The notes beneath the pieces are model-generated. The model saw only the letters and a list, made by a program, of their open reading frames with translations, was not told the origin of the DNA and searched no databases. The position numbers and the translations under genes are program-made. Below are positions 35,486-45,186 of a DNA stretch of 64,000 bases, piece by piece; within the stretch, counting starts at the first letter, position 1; every line of letters begins with the position of its first letter. This stretch comes from JL08 sp039969355 (GTDB taxonomy: Bacteria; Pseudomonadota; Alphaproteobacteria; Rhodobacterales; Rhodobacteraceae): assembly GCA_039969355.1 (NCBI GenBank), contig JBDVOA010000008.1, positions 129,454 through 193,453 on the forward strand, written 5' to 3'.

Positions 35486-36429
35486 GACCAGCCACCCAAG
35501 CCCCAGGGGCGCAGCGCGGCCTCCGCAAGGATCGCTCCGAAATGAGCAAAGAGATACCATAAAGACAAACGAAAGAACTTGCGTTCGATTGCAAAGTTAT
35601 CTGCCTCTGACATGTCTTCATCACGCTGCCATATCTGGATTGCACCGCGCAAAAACAGGATATTCAGGGCGATTGCCACAGCCAAATACAACGGGCCGCC
35701 GATGGCCATGAAACCTGTAGCAACAGCCAGAACTGCGAGAATTACTGTATAAACTAGGATGTGTACACGCGTTGCACGACGGCCATGCGTTACTGTCAGC
35801 ATAGGAACACCGGCATCGTCATAGTCTGAGCGCATGAACAGCGCCAGCGCCCAGAAATGCGGAGGTGTCCACATAAAAATCAATGCGAACATCAGCCAGG
35901 GTTCGAACGACATCGTGCCGGTAGCACAGACCCAACCGATCACCGGTGGAAAGGCGCCAGCGGCCCCGCCGATCACAATGTTCTGCGGCGTCGATCGTTT
36001 TAGCCACATGGAATAAACCACAACATAAAAGAAGATCGTGAACGCAAGGAGTGCTGCCGCTAGCAAGTTGGCAGCTAGACCCAGCATCATGACCGCCAAA
36101 CCCGAAAGACCAAGCCCAACGGCAAGTGCCTCGCCCGATTCTACCTTCCCTGCCGGTATCGGACGTTTTGAGGTGCGCCGCATGATCGCATCAATGTCAG
36201 CGTCCCACCACATGTTCAGCGCACCGGAAGCGCCGGCGCCCACGGCAATGAACAGGATCGATGAAAAGGCGATCATCGGATGAACCGGTACTGGCGCAGC
36301 CAGCAGCCCAACTGCGGCGGTAAACACCACAAGCTGCATCACGCGCGGCTTCAAGAGCGCGAAATAGTCGCCAAAACCAGCTTCGCCGGGGCGGATCGTT
36401 TGATTGGTGCTGATGCTTGCGTCGCTCAT
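35482..36429 (-). CDS. ctaB: protoheme IX farnesyltransferase (heme o synthase)
   Basis: A 315-residue UbiA-type prenyltransferase with eight or nine spans. The first Asp-rich site is NMWWDADIDAIMRRTSKRP and the second is in MRSDYDDAGVPM. It adds a farnesyl group to heme b to make heme o, the step before heme a. It lies 55 bases after ctaC and overlaps the following small gene, as usual for the order ctaC-ctaB-ctaG-ctaE. Confidence 0.97.
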   Translation of the reverse strand: MSDASISTNQTIRPGEAGFGDYFALLKPRVMQLVVFTAAVGLLAAPVPVHPMIAFSSILFIAVGAGASGALNMWWDADIDAIMRRTSKRPIPAGKVESGEALAVGLGLSGLAVMMLGLAANLLAAALLAFTIFFYVVVYSMWLKRSTPQNIVIGGAAGAFPPVIGWVCATGTMSFEPWLMFALIFMWTPPHFWALALFMRSDYDDAGVPMLTVTHGRRATRVHILVYTVILAVLAVATGFMAIGGPLYLAVAIALNILFLRGAIQIWQRDEDMSEADNFAIERKFFRLSLWYLFAHFGAILAEAALRPWGLGGWS

Positions 36430-36484
36430 CTGGTTCGTCCGATCAAAGGCAAAAGGGTCGGATACGCCCTCGCGCCGTTACGCC

Positions 36485-37324
36485 TTAGTTGGACGCGATG
36501 GTCACATTGCGCGGAATGCCCGCATACTCTTCGATCGCGCCATCCAGCCATTCCTGATAGGCTTCTTCGCTGACGACCTTGACTGTGATCGGCATGTAGG
36601 CGTGGTCCTTGCCGCACAGTTCAGAGCATTGCCCGAAATAGATCCCCTCTTTCTCGGCTGCAAACCAAAGCTGCGCCAGACGACCGGGTACCGCGTCTTG
36701 TTTGACGCCAAAGGACGGGATCGTCCAGGCGTGGATCACGTCAGCACCGGTTACGTTCATGACGATGGTCTTTCCAACCGGGATCACAACGGCGGTGTCT
36801 GTCGCCAAAAGGTATTCATCCTGGCTGTATCCATGATCTTCCAGTTCCTCGCGAGGCAGCAGAAAGCTTTCAAAGCCAAATTCGTGATCAACATATTCGT
36901 AACCCCAATACCATTGGTATCCGGTTACCTTGATGGTGATGTCAGCTTCGGGAATTTCTTGCTGTTTGAACAGAATCGGCAGAGACCAGGCACCGATTGC
37001 AACCAGAATAAAGACTGGAATAATTGTCCATGCAATCTCAACCGGAGTGTGGTGTGTGAAACTTGCAGGATTAGGGTTTCTTTTACTATTGAAACGAAAC
37101 GCCGCGAAAATCAGCAAAGCCGTCACGAAGAGTGATATTGCTGTAATGATGAACAGCAACATCCCATCAAGCCACTGAAGATCTCTAGCCAACTCGCTGA
37201 CTGCCGGTTGAAAGCCCATCTCGCCATCTACCGGTGCACCGATGATCTCAAGGCCATCCTGCGCCATAGCTGGAAGAGTAGAAAGGCCGGTAAAAAGGCC
37301 CGAAAGCGTGAAAACGTTTCTCAT
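36485..37324 (-). CDS. ctaC: cytochrome c oxidase subunit II
   Basis: A 279-residue protein. A signal peptide of about 21 residues (ending AMAQ) is followed by two spans (about 50-70 and 95-115) and a periplasmic cupredoxin domain. The CuA ligands are complete in CSELCGKDHAYMP, with an earlier His in DVIHAWTIP; GYQWYWGYEY is the aromatic electron entry. It takes electrons from cytochrome c. It is the first gene of the reverse-strand oxidase block. Subunit I is not in the window. Confidence 0.97.
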   Translation of the reverse strand: MRNVFTLSGLFTGLSTLPAMAQDGLEIIGAPVDGEMGFQPAVSELARDLQWLDGMLLFIITAISLFVTALLIFAAFRFNSKRNPNPASFTHHTPVEIAWTIIPVFILVAIGAWSLPILFKQQEIPEADITIKVTGYQWYWGYEYVDHEFGFESFLLPREELEDHGYSQDEYLLATDTAVVIPVGKTIVMNVTGADVIHAWTIPSFGVKQDAVPGRLAQLWFAAEKEGIYFGQCSELCGKDHAYMPITVKVVSEEAYQEWLDGAIEEYAGIPRNVTIASN

Positions 37325-37473
37325 CTTTATTCCTGATCCGTTGATCGCTGTTGGTCGTCAATTGCCGGGCGCATTGCCGGTTCTTTTGGTTGGCCACCAC
37401 GTACTACGCGTTTGCTCACCGTCTTGGTTCAGCTTACAATCATATTCTGTTCGACAGATAAAGCCACAAGGTT

Positions 37474-37494
37474 GCGTCAAACAGACGCTTTTTT
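37474..37494 (+). terminator. short hairpin with T-run upstream of tldD
   Basis: GCGTC (37474-37478) and GACGC (37484-37488) form a five-pair stem with a five-base loop, followed by six T. It ends 15 bases upstream of the proposed tldD start. No gene transcribed in this direction lies shortly upstream, so it may be a leader attenuator or chance. Confidence 0.3.
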
Positions 37495-37509
37495 CTATTT
37501 TTTGCCCAT

Positions 37510-38982
37510 ATGAAGGCCACACCCATGCCCACCTCAACGTCAGACGGTACTTCGAATCTGAATAAATCTAGCGCCTTTCGTCCGTTTGAGATGGCGTTGG
37601 ACCGAGAGGATGCGCTTAAAACTCTGCGTGCGGCAACGCACGGCGCTGAAGACGGCGAGCTTTTTCTGGAGCGTCGCAGAGCCGAGGTTTTGTCATTCGA
37701 TGACGGGCGCCTCCGTACCGCGAGCTATGACGCATCCGAGGGATTCGGCCTGCGCGCTGTTCTGGGCGATGTTTCGGGGTATGCTCATTCGACTGAAATC
37801 AGCGCGACAGCATTGCGTCGCGCAGCTGAAACTACACGGCTGGCCGTGGGCGATGGTGGCGGCACGTTGGCCACGGCTCCACAGGCGACAAACATTCGCT
37901 TGTACACAGACGCAGACCCGATCGCTGGGGCAGCGTTTCCTGTCAAAATTGAAACGCTGCGCGAGATTGACGCCTTTGCCCGTGATCTGGATTCTCGCGT
38001 CGTGCAGGTTTCGGCCACGTTGGCGGCCTCACTGCAGGAAATTGAGATTTTGCGACCCGATGGGGTTTCTGTGCGCGATGTCCGTCCCATGACGCGTGTT
38101 AGCGTCTCGGTGATTATTGAACAGAACGGTAGACGAGAATCCGGGGCGGCAGGGGGCGGCGGACGCGTCAGCCTGGACGGCTTAATGGACCCTGCAGACT
38201 GGCAAAACAAAACCCGCGAAGCCCTGCGCATAGCTGTCGTCAATCTTGACGCCGTCCCTGCGCCTGCCGGGGTTATGGACGTCGTGTTGGGCAATGGCTG
38301 GCCTGGAATCTTGCTTCACGAGGCAATTGGCCACGGCTTAGAAGGCGATTTTAACCGAAAGGGTTCTAGCGCCTTTGCAGGGTTGATGGGGCAACCGGTC
38401 GCTGCACGCGGTGTAACAGTTCTGGATGACGGAACCATTCCAAATCGGCGTGGCAGCATTTCCGTTGATGACGAGGGCACTCCATCTGCCAAAAATACTC
38501 TGATCGAGGACGGAATACTCGTCGGTTTCATGCAAGACCGCCAGAACGCTCGTTTGATGGGTGTGGCCCCAACTGGCAATGGAAGGCGCGAGAGTTATGC
38601 CCACGCTCCAATGCCGCGCATGACCAATACTTACATGTTAGGAGGCGACAACGCCCCGTCCGACATTGTGGCAGATTTGAAAGACGGAATATACGCTGTT
38701 GGATTTGGCGGCGGCCAGGTCGACATTACCAACGGCAAATTTGTGTTTTCCTGTACCGAGGCTTATCGCGTGCAAAATGGAAAGATCGGCGCCCCGGTCA
38801 AAGGCGCAACGCTGATCGGCGACGGCGCGACCGCGCTCAAGAAAGTGCGCGCGCTTGGTAACGACATGGCGCTCGATCCGGGCATGGGCAATTGTGGCAA
38901 GGCCGGACAATGGGTGCCGGTGGGTGTGGGCCAGCCAACTGTGATGATTGGCGGCCTGACAGTAGGCGGCTCAGCTACCTAA
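37510..38982 (+). CDS. tldD: metalloprotease TldD
   Basis: A 490-residue cytoplasmic protease subunit of the TldD/TldE (PmbA) family. The zinc motif is HEAIGH followed by GLEGDF, and GNGRRESYAHAPMPRMTNT is the long conserved substrate-side motif. With PmbA it trims small peptides such as microcin precursors and unfolded chains. PmbA is not in the window. ATG at 37510 gives about 25 residues ahead of the usual start (FRPFEMALDR); an ATG at 37525 is possible. The gene is divergent from ctaC. Confidence 0.95.
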   Translation: MKATPMPTSTSDGTSNLNKSSAFRPFEMALDREDALKTLRAATHGAEDGELFLERRRAEVLSFDDGRLRTASYDASEGFGLRAVLGDVSGYAHSTEISATALRRAAETTRLAVGDGGGTLATAPQATNIRLYTDADPIAGAAFPVKIETLREIDAFARDLDSRVVQVSATLAASLQEIEILRPDGVSVRDVRPMTRVSVSVIIEQNGRRESGAAGGGGRVSLDGLMDPADWQNKTREALRIAVVNLDAVPAPAGVMDVVLGNGWPGILLHEAIGHGLEGDFNRKGSSAFAGLMGQPVAARGVTVLDDGTIPNRRGSISVDDEGTPSAKNTLIEDGILVGFMQDRQNARLMGVAPTGNGRRESYAHAPMPRMTNTYMLGGDNAPSDIVADLKDGIYAVGFGGGQVDITNGKFVFSCTEAYRVQNGKIGAPVKGATLIGDGATALKKVRALGNDMALDPGMGNCGKAGQWVPVGVGQPTVMIGGLTVGGSAT

Positions 38983-39047
38983 GCACCTTCACAGCTTGTT
39001 AACCACCAGTGCCTTATATCTGATTCTGCAATCAGGCGGAGCTGCGG

Positions 39048-40208
39048 ATGACCAGGGACCAACATCCTTCCACTCACCCCCCACTCCCACCCACCACGGA
39101 AGATGACCGGTTTTCCTGGCTCCGTCTGTTGCGCTCTCGAAGGGTTGGCATTTCCACTTTTTACAGGCTGCTTGCGGAACACGGTTCTGCGCAAAACGCC
39201 TTGTCGGCATTGCCGGAAATTGCTCGGGCAGCCGGAGTCGCGGGATATCAACTTTGCCCCGAGGGAGTGATTCACAAGGAACTGAAAGATGCACGGTTAA
39301 CCGGGGCAAAGCTATTGTGCCGGGGCACTTCTGATTACCCGCGTAACCTCACCGATCTGACGGACGCGCCACCACTGTTGTGGACATTGGGGGATATCGC
39401 AATGCTGCGGCGTCCGATGGTGTCACTTGTCGGCGCGCGGAATGCATCATCGCTTGGCACCCGGATGGCCAAAGCCTTAGCGCGAGATCTTGGTGAGGCG
39501 GGATATGTTGTTGTCTCGGGTCTTGCACGAGGCGTTGATACGGCCGCACACCATGCTGCCCTCGACACTGGCACAATCGCAGTTCAGGCGGGCGGAGTAG
39601 ACGTTATGTATCCTGCCGAAAACACATGCCTCGCAGAACAAATTGCGCAAAAAGGCCTTCGCCTATCTGAACATCCGATGGGGCTAAACCCGCAGGCGCG
39701 ACACTTTCCCAGTCGTAACCGTATTATCTCTGGCCTCTCCAATGCGGTCGTCGTGGTCGAAGCCGCCGGTAAATCCGGCAGTCTCATAACTGCACGCAAT
39801 GCGTTGGATCAGGGGCGGGAAGTGCTTGCTGTTCCCGGCCATCCGTTTGATGCGCGTGCGGCAGGCTGCAACATGTTGATCCGGGACGGTGCCGCGTTGG
39901 TGCGCAGCGCGGCAGACATCCTCGAAGCGGTGGCGCCAATGGCTAATCAATCATCAGCCAAAGAGCCGGAGTTGCCACTTCCCCAGACGCCCCTGCCGAC
40001 GCAACCGGCGCAAGAGCGTAGCCTCAAAGAAGTTGCGGCGCTCCACAATCAGATTTTGGCACGGCTCAGCCCCTCGCCTCTGGCTGAAGATCAGTTAATC
40101 CGCGATCTGGATACGCCCGCGAGGTCGGTCGCGCCTGTTCTGGTCGATCTGGAACTCGACGGTAAAATCAAACGCCAGCCGGGCGGGCTGCTGTCGCTCA
40201 CTTCTTAA
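39048..40208 (+). CDS. dprA: DNA-processing protein DprA
   Basis: A 386-residue protein. The Rossmann core shows VSLVGARNAS, VVSGLARGVDTAAHHAAL, FPSRNRIISGLS and EAAGKSGSLITARNALDQGREV, all DprA signatures. The last 65 residues are a winged helix (DQLIRDLDTPARSVAPVLVDLELDGKI), as in the longer DprA forms. It protects incoming single-stranded DNA and loads RecA during natural transformation. ATG at 39048 follows tldD by 65 bases. A short Pro/Gln-rich linker joins the two domains. Confidence 0.96.
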   Translation: MTRDQHPSTHPPLPPTTEDDRFSWLRLLRSRRVGISTFYRLLAEHGSAQNALSALPEIARAAGVAGYQLCPEGVIHKELKDARLTGAKLLCRGTSDYPRNLTDLTDAPPLLWTLGDIAMLRRPMVSLVGARNASSLGTRMAKALARDLGEAGYVVVSGLARGVDTAAHHAALDTGTIAVQAGGVDVMYPAENTCLAEQIAQKGLRLSEHPMGLNPQARHFPSRNRIISGLSNAVVVVEAAGKSGSLITARNALDQGREVLAVPGHPFDARAAGCNMLIRDGAALVRSAADILEAVAPMANQSSAKEPELPLPQTPLPTQPAQERSLKEVAALHNQILARLSPSPLAEDQLIRDLDTPARSVAPVLVDLELDGKIKRQPGGLLSLTS

Positions 40209-40400
40209 CACTATCTCAATTTCTTAGGTGGCTCATTTCTGATGATGAAAAAACCGCCGAGTCGCCGCGAAGTAAAAAGGCATTGCACCTTAAGCTATGG
40301 AGAGCTTGGGCCCTATGATCCTGACAGAATCCTGACCAAAAGATGGATGATTGGAATGGCTTTTGCTACCAGCGTATTTACTGGCTGGAAATCAATTCTA

Positions 40401-40742
40401 TCACCGGTTGCTGTCGATCCATCTGGACATCATCGCGCGATCCCGAAAACACTCTTGTGGCACCTGACGCTGCTTATGTCGTGCAATTCGCTCGGCGAAT
40501 GCGACCTGCTTGGAGGACGGATAGTTGGAAAACCCACCGCGATCAGCGTCGTTTTGTCTTGCTTCAATCCATGCCGAAAGCGATTTGCGGTCTCCAAGAG
40601 CATTCCATGGCAACACAATGCCGCTGCGCTTTGCCAGCGCGCGCGCATATCCGATCTGTTTTTCCGTGGCTGGTAGTTCGTGGTAGTCGTTCGATCGATG
40701 AACTGGGCGGGCAACATCGGGGTAAGATCTGGCTGTACTCAT
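40401..40742 (-). CDS. small protein with two AT(E)KQ-type helical repeats
   Basis: A 113-residue soluble protein. Two copies of one motif can be aligned: ATEKQIGYARALAKR, then LPWNALGDRKSLSAWIEAR, and PSSKQVAFAERIARH, then VPQECFRDRAMMSRWIDSN. Each unit is about 38 residues and probably two helices. I have seen similar segments in roseobacter hypothetical proteins, but know no function. ATG at 40742 has AAGGGA about 8 bases upstream. It lies convergent to dprA and divergent from topA. The opposite-strand ORF here (40242-40676) shows no such internal logic. Confidence 0.72.
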   Translation of the reverse strand: MSTARSYPDVARPVHRSNDYHELPATEKQIGYARALAKRSGIVLPWNALGDRKSLSAWIEARQNDADRGGFSNYPSSKQVAFAERIARHKQRQVPQECFRDRAMMSRWIDSNR

Positions 40743-40928
40743 CACGTCATCCCTTTTTTCCTAAGGTAAGCCCATTGTAGAACAAAACAGGATCATTTGC
40801 AATATATGCCACGCATTCACGCCATACCTACTAAATATAGGGCCCGCCTAATGTGGCTTGCCGATTGAATTTATGCCTTCAAAAAGCATCCGACCAATCG
40901 ACCCGCGACGCGGAAGTGCCCAACTGAG

Positions 40929-41039
40929 ATGTCAGAAAAACCGCCACGCCTGATCATGCCAATTGACAATTCCCCCTTGCACCCCACATTTTGCGCGGCC
41001 ATAGACGCCACAGATTTTAATGGAAAGGTCTTCCAATAG
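40929..41039 (+). CDS. possible 36-codon leader ORF directly before topA
   Basis: ATG at 40929 opens 36 codons ending in TAG at 41037-41039, which touches the topA ATG at 41040 (TAGATG). No strong Shine-Dalgarno is seen for either start: GGAAAGG lies about 11 bases before topA. The abutment would let a ribosome finishing the short ORF restart on topA. The peptide has no recognisable features, so the ORF could be chance. This region (40743-41039) holds nothing else that I can support. Confidence 0.25.
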   Translation: MSEKPPRLIMPIDNSPLHPTFCAAIDATDFNGKVFQ

Positions 41040-43652
41040 ATGCCCGTTGTTGTTGTCGAATCTCCGGCGAAAGCCAAAACAATCAACAAATATCTTGGGT
41101 CCGATTACCTGGTGCTCGCGTCATATGGCCACGTTCGCGATTTGCCGCCCAAGGACGGGTCCGTCGATACCGAACACGATTTCGATATGAAATGGGAGAT
41201 CGCGACCGCCAGCAAAAAACATGTAAAAGCGATTGCCGACGCACTGGCCAATGACAATGAATTGATATTGGCAACTGACCCGGACCGAGAAGGCGAGGCG
41301 ATCAGTTGGCACCTGCAGGAGGCACTGACCAAGCGCAAGTCGATCAAGAAAACCACACCGGTCAGCCGCGTTGTCTTTAATGCCATTACCAAAACGGCGG
41401 TGACCGAGGCGATGAAGGCTCCCCGACAGGTCGACATGCCATTGGTTGAGGCCTATCTCGCCCGGCGGGCTTTGGATTACCTAGTTGGTTTTAATCTGTC
41501 CCCGGTTCTGTGGCGCAAATTGCCCGGCGCAAAGTCTGCTGGACGGGTTCAGTCGGTTTGCTTGCGTTTGATTGTCGAACGAGAAATGGAAATCGAAGCT
41601 TTCCGTAACCGTGAATATTGGTCGGTCAAAGCGATGTTGGGCACTCCGCGCGGTCAGGAATATGAAGCCCGCCTGACGGTTCTGGCTGGCAAGAAACTCG
41701 ACAAATTCGGCATTGAGAACGAAACACAGGCTGAGCTCGCAGTTCAGGCGATCAGCAGCCGCGATCTGATGGTCAAGTCTGTCGAAGCCAAGCCCGCCAA
41801 CCGCAATCCCGCTGCGCCTTTCATGACATCGACCCTTCAGCAAGAGGCAAGTCGCAAGTTCGGCATGGGTGCCCGTCAAACCATGAGCACCGCACAGCGC
41901 TTATACGAAGCGGGCCACATTACTTACATGCGAACCGATGGTATCGATATGGACCCCGAGGCCGTGGCCGCCGCGCGTGACGAAGTAAAAAATCGCTACG
42001 GCTCTGATTTCGTGCCCTCCAGTCCGCGTATGTATAAGAACAAGGCCAAGAATGCCCAAGAAGCGCACGAATGTATTCGTCCTACAAATATGTCCACCGA
42101 TGCAGCGGCACTCAAGGCGCTCGAACCGGATCAACGCAAGCTTTACGACCTAATCTGGAAACGCACTTTGGCCAGCCAGATGGAAGTTGCGCGTCTGGAA
42201 CGCACGACCGTGGTGGTGGCAAGCGCCGATGAGCAGGTTGAACTGCGCGCGACCGGTCAAGTGGTATTGTTTGAGGGTTTTTTGAAGGTTTACGAAGAAG
42301 GCCGCGATGACGCAGTTGTGGACGACGATGACAAACGCCTCCCCCAGGTCATGCAGAGTGAACCCGCCGACAAGCGCACCATCACACCCGAACAGCACTT
42401 TACTCAACCTCCGCCTCGATACACAGAGGCGACGCTTGTAAAACGCATGGAAGAGCTTGGCATCGGCCGCCCCTCAACCTACGCATCTGTGGTCACAACA
42501 ATTCAAGATCGAGAATACGTTCGCAAGGAGAAGAATCGCCTTTTCCCTGAAGACAAAGGCCGTCTGGTTACGGCTTTTTTGGAGAACTATTTTCGCAAAT
42601 ATGTAGGCTATGACTTTACGGCAGGTCTAGAAACCCAATTGGACAACGTGAGTGCAGGCGACTCGAATTACAAAGATGTGCTGGAGCAATTCTGGAATGA
42701 TTTTTCAGCCGCGATTGCCGAAACTTCCGAACTGCGCATCACTGAGGTCCTCGAAAAGATCAACGATGTTTTGGAACCTCACCTTTTCCCGATGACCGAA
42801 GATGGTGGCGACCCGCGAGTGTGCCCCAACTGCGGCGCTGGCCGATTGAGCATGCGCACCGCGCGTTCTGGTGGCGCGTTCATCGGCTGCTCAAACTACC
42901 CGGAATGCCGCTACACGCGGGCCTTCGGACCACCGGGCGCGGAGGATACAGGGGGAATACCACCCGAAGGAAAGCTGTTGGGCGAAGATGCCGGAGACAA
43001 GATTTATGCCTTTAAAGGGCGATTTGGTCCTTACGTTCAGCGCGGCGAAGTGACAGACGAAAACAAAAAACCACCGCGCCAGTCGATACCGAAGGACTGG
43101 CCGCCCGCAGATGTAGACATTGAACAGGCTTTGAGATTGCTGTCCTTGCCGCGCCCTATTGGGCCTCACCCCGAGGATGGTGTGATGGTTTGGGCCAATA
43201 TTGGTCGATATGGACCCTACTTAAAGCATGCCGAAAGCACCAGTGAACGGGGCGGCACAAATGCGAATCTTGAGGGCATCGAGGAAGTATTTACAGTCGG
43301 CATGAACCGCGCCGTACAATTATTAGCGGAAAAAGTTGCAAGCCGCGGCGGTCGTGGAGCCGCGGCCAAGCCTTTGCGCGAGCTGGGTGAGCATCCCCAG
43401 GACGGTGGGCCAGTCAATATCATGGAAGGCAAATATGGGCCCTATGTGAAATGGGAAAAGATCAATGCGACACTTCCCAAAGAGACTGATCCCGTTAATT
43501 TGAGCATGGACGCCGCTGTCGAATTACTGGATGCCAAAATCGCCAGCAAGGGCGGCAAGCGCAAGAAGCCCGCAAAGAAAGCTTCCGCAAAGGCAAGTAA
43601 ACCCAAAAAGGCCAACGTCAAAAAAACGACCTCCAAACGACCCGCGGCATAG
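41040..43652 (+). CDS. topA: DNA topoisomerase I
   Basis: A full-length, 870-residue type IA topoisomerase. The Toprim domain starts VVVESPAKAKTINKYLG and holds the DPDREGEAISWH acidic triad. The catalytic tyrosine is in YMRTDGIDM. A four-cysteine zinc finger follows near residues 598-625 (CPNCG and CSNYPEC), then three shorter repeats around GRFGPYVQ, GRYGPYLK and GKYGPYVK, and a Lys-rich tail that binds DNA. It removes negative supercoils. ATG at 41040 is used, directly after the stop of a short upstream ORF. Confidence 0.97.
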   Translation: MPVVVVESPAKAKTINKYLGSDYLVLASYGHVRDLPPKDGSVDTEHDFDMKWEIATASKKHVKAIADALANDNELILATDPDREGEAISWHLQEALTKRKSIKKTTPVSRVVFNAITKTAVTEAMKAPRQVDMPLVEAYLARRALDYLVGFNLSPVLWRKLPGAKSAGRVQSVCLRLIVEREMEIEAFRNREYWSVKAMLGTPRGQEYEARLTVLAGKKLDKFGIENETQAELAVQAISSRDLMVKSVEAKPANRNPAAPFMTSTLQQEASRKFGMGARQTMSTAQRLYEAGHITYMRTDGIDMDPEAVAAARDEVKNRYGSDFVPSSPRMYKNKAKNAQEAHECIRPTNMSTDAAALKALEPDQRKLYDLIWKRTLASQMEVARLERTTVVVASADEQVELRATGQVVLFEGFLKVYEEGRDDAVVDDDDKRLPQVMQSEPADKRTITPEQHFTQPPPRYTEATLVKRMEELGIGRPSTYASVVTTIQDREYVRKEKNRLFPEDKGRLVTAFLENYFRKYVGYDFTAGLETQLDNVSAGDSNYKDVLEQFWNDFSAAIAETSELRITEVLEKINDVLEPHLFPMTEDGGDPRVCPNCGAGRLSMRTARSGGAFIGCSNYPECRYTRAFGPPGAEDTGGIPPEGKLLGEDAGDKIYAFKGRFGPYVQRGEVTDENKKPPRQSIPKDWPPADVDIEQALRLLSLPRPIGPHPEDGVMVWANIGRYGPYLKHAESTSERGGTNANLEGIEEVFTVGMNRAVQLLAEKVASRGGRGAAAKPLRELGEHPQDGGPVNIMEGKYGPYVKWEKINATLPKETDPVNLSMDAAVELLDAKIASKGGKRKKPAKKASAKASKPKKANVKKTTSKRPAA

Positions 43653-43781
43653 TTCCGGTCGAATCGCGCGACGTCGTAAGAATTTGAATTGCAGCTTTAC
43701 TTTGTACTTTGTTGACACGCGCCGACCCTCGCGGCACAACCCGGCAAAAGTACAGCGTCATGCAGCAAAGGATCCAGATCG

Positions 43782-44480
43782 ATGAAAAAGATTTTCTCCA
43801 CGCCAGCAGAGGCGTTAGAAGGCCTGCTGTTTGATGGCATGTTTATTGCATCCGGCGGGTTTGGGCTGTGTGGAATTCCGGAACTGCTGCTGGACGCGAT
43901 CAAAGATGCGGGAACAAAGGACTTGACCTTTGCCTCCAACAACGCCGGTGTTGATGATTTTGGTATCGGTATTTTGTTGCAGACCAGACAAGTCAAAAAG
44001 ATGATCAGCTCTTACGTGGGTGAAAACGCCGAGTTCATGCGGCAATACCTTTCCGGCGAACTTGAGCTGGAATTCAACCCGCAAGGCACTCTGGCCGAAC
44101 GCATGCGAGCGGGAGGATGTGGTATTCCCGGTTTTTATACAAAGACCGGGGTTGGCACCGTGATTGCGGATGGCAAAGAACATAAAGATTTCAGCGGCGA
44201 GACATATATCTTGGAAGAAGGCATCTTTGCTGATCTTGCCATCGTCAAGGCTTGGAAAGCAGATGACACGGGCAACCTGGTATTTCGCAAGACGGCCCGC
44301 AACTTTAATCCTCCTGCAGCGATGTGCGGCAAAGTCTGTGTGGCAGAGGTCGAAGAAATAGTGCCCCGAGGCAGCCTTGACCCAGACGCCATTCATTTGC
44401 CGGGGATTTATGTCCACCGCATTGTACAAGGTGAACACGAGAAACGTATCGAGCAGCGCACAACGCGCCCAGCGGCTTAA
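43782..44480 (+). CDS. 3-oxoacid CoA-transferase subunit A
   Basis: A 232-residue alpha subunit of a family I CoA-transferase. MIASGGFGLCGIPELLLDA-type opening (GGFGLCGIPE) and the GVGTVIADGKEHKDF, ILEEGIFADLAIVKAWKAD segments are standard. With the next gene it moves CoA between succinyl-CoA (or acetyl-CoA) and a 3-oxoacid such as acetoacetate. ATG at 43782 has AAGGA 8 bases upstream. No ketone-body or PHB gene is adjacent, so the exact acid stays open. Confidence 0.94.
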   Translation: MKKIFSTPAEALEGLLFDGMFIASGGFGLCGIPELLLDAIKDAGTKDLTFASNNAGVDDFGIGILLQTRQVKKMISSYVGENAEFMRQYLSGELELEFNPQGTLAERMRAGGCGIPGFYTKTGVGTVIADGKEHKDFSGETYILEEGIFADLAIVKAWKADDTGNLVFRKTARNFNPPAAMCGKVCVAEVEEIVPRGSLDPDAIHLPGIYVHRIVQGEHEKRIEQRTTRPAA

Positions 44481-44492
44481 GGAGACGATATT

Positions 44493-45116
44493 ATGTGGGA
44501 TCGGAACCAAATGGCTGCGCGTGCAGCACAAGAGCTTCAGGACGGCTGGTACGTAAACCTTGGCATCGGCATTCCAACGCTGGTCTCAAATTTCATTCCG
44601 GATGGTATGGATGTAACGCTTCAGTCGGAAAACGGCATGCTTGGTATGGGCCCATTTCCCATAGAAGGCGAAGAAGACGCTGATCTTATCAATGCGGGCA
44701 AGCAGACCATCACCGAACTGGCGCGCACAGCCTATTTCGACAGTGCGCAATCCTTTGGCATGATCCGGGGCGGAAAAATCGCGATGGCAATCCTGGGAGC
44801 GATGGAAGTCGCCGAGAATGGCGATCTGGCCAACTGGATGATTCCAGGAAAATTGGTCAAAGGTATGGGCGGAGCGATGGATCTTGTAGCCGGCGTTGGT
44901 CGCGTGGTCGTGGTGATGGATCACACCAATAAGCATGGTGATAGCAAAGTGCTCAAGGAATGCACGCTCCCGTTGACCGGGAAAGCAGTGGTTGACCGGA
45001 TAATCACTAATATGGGTGTATTGGACGTCGCGGACGGCGGATTGAAAATCATCGAATGCGCTGATGGGGTGACCGAGGAGGAGCTCAGGAGCGCGACCGA
45101 GGCCACCATAGTTTAA
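44493..45116 (+). CDS. 3-oxoacid CoA-transferase subunit B
   Basis: A 207-residue beta subunit. The catalytic glutamate is in QSENGMLGMGP; VNLGIGIPTLVSNFIPDGMD at the start and KGMGGAMDLVAGVGRV in the middle are family motifs. The glutamate forms the thioester with CoA. It starts 12 bases after subunit A with a GGAG upstream, and both end at the same transcript. The paired layout matches ScoA/ScoB. Confidence 0.95.
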   Translation: MWDRNQMAARAAQELQDGWYVNLGIGIPTLVSNFIPDGMDVTLQSENGMLGMGPFPIEGEEDADLINAGKQTITELARTAYFDSAQSFGMIRGGKIAMAILGAMEVAENGDLANWMIPGKLVKGMGGAMDLVAGVGRVVVVMDHTNKHGDSKVLKECTLPLTGKAVVDRIITNMGVLDVADGGLKIIECADGVTEEELRSATEATIV

Positions 45117-45186
45117 TTTAGGTTTGGAGCAGGTTTAGACATAGTGACCGAACAACGCGTTGCCCTAAGATGCAGCGCGCCCGGCA

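Noticed and set aside
40242..40676. 144-codon forward ORF downstream of dprA
   Set aside because: It overlaps the reverse-strand gene at 40401-40742, whose two aligned repeats argue for real coding. The first 50 codons do not overlap, but show no family features.
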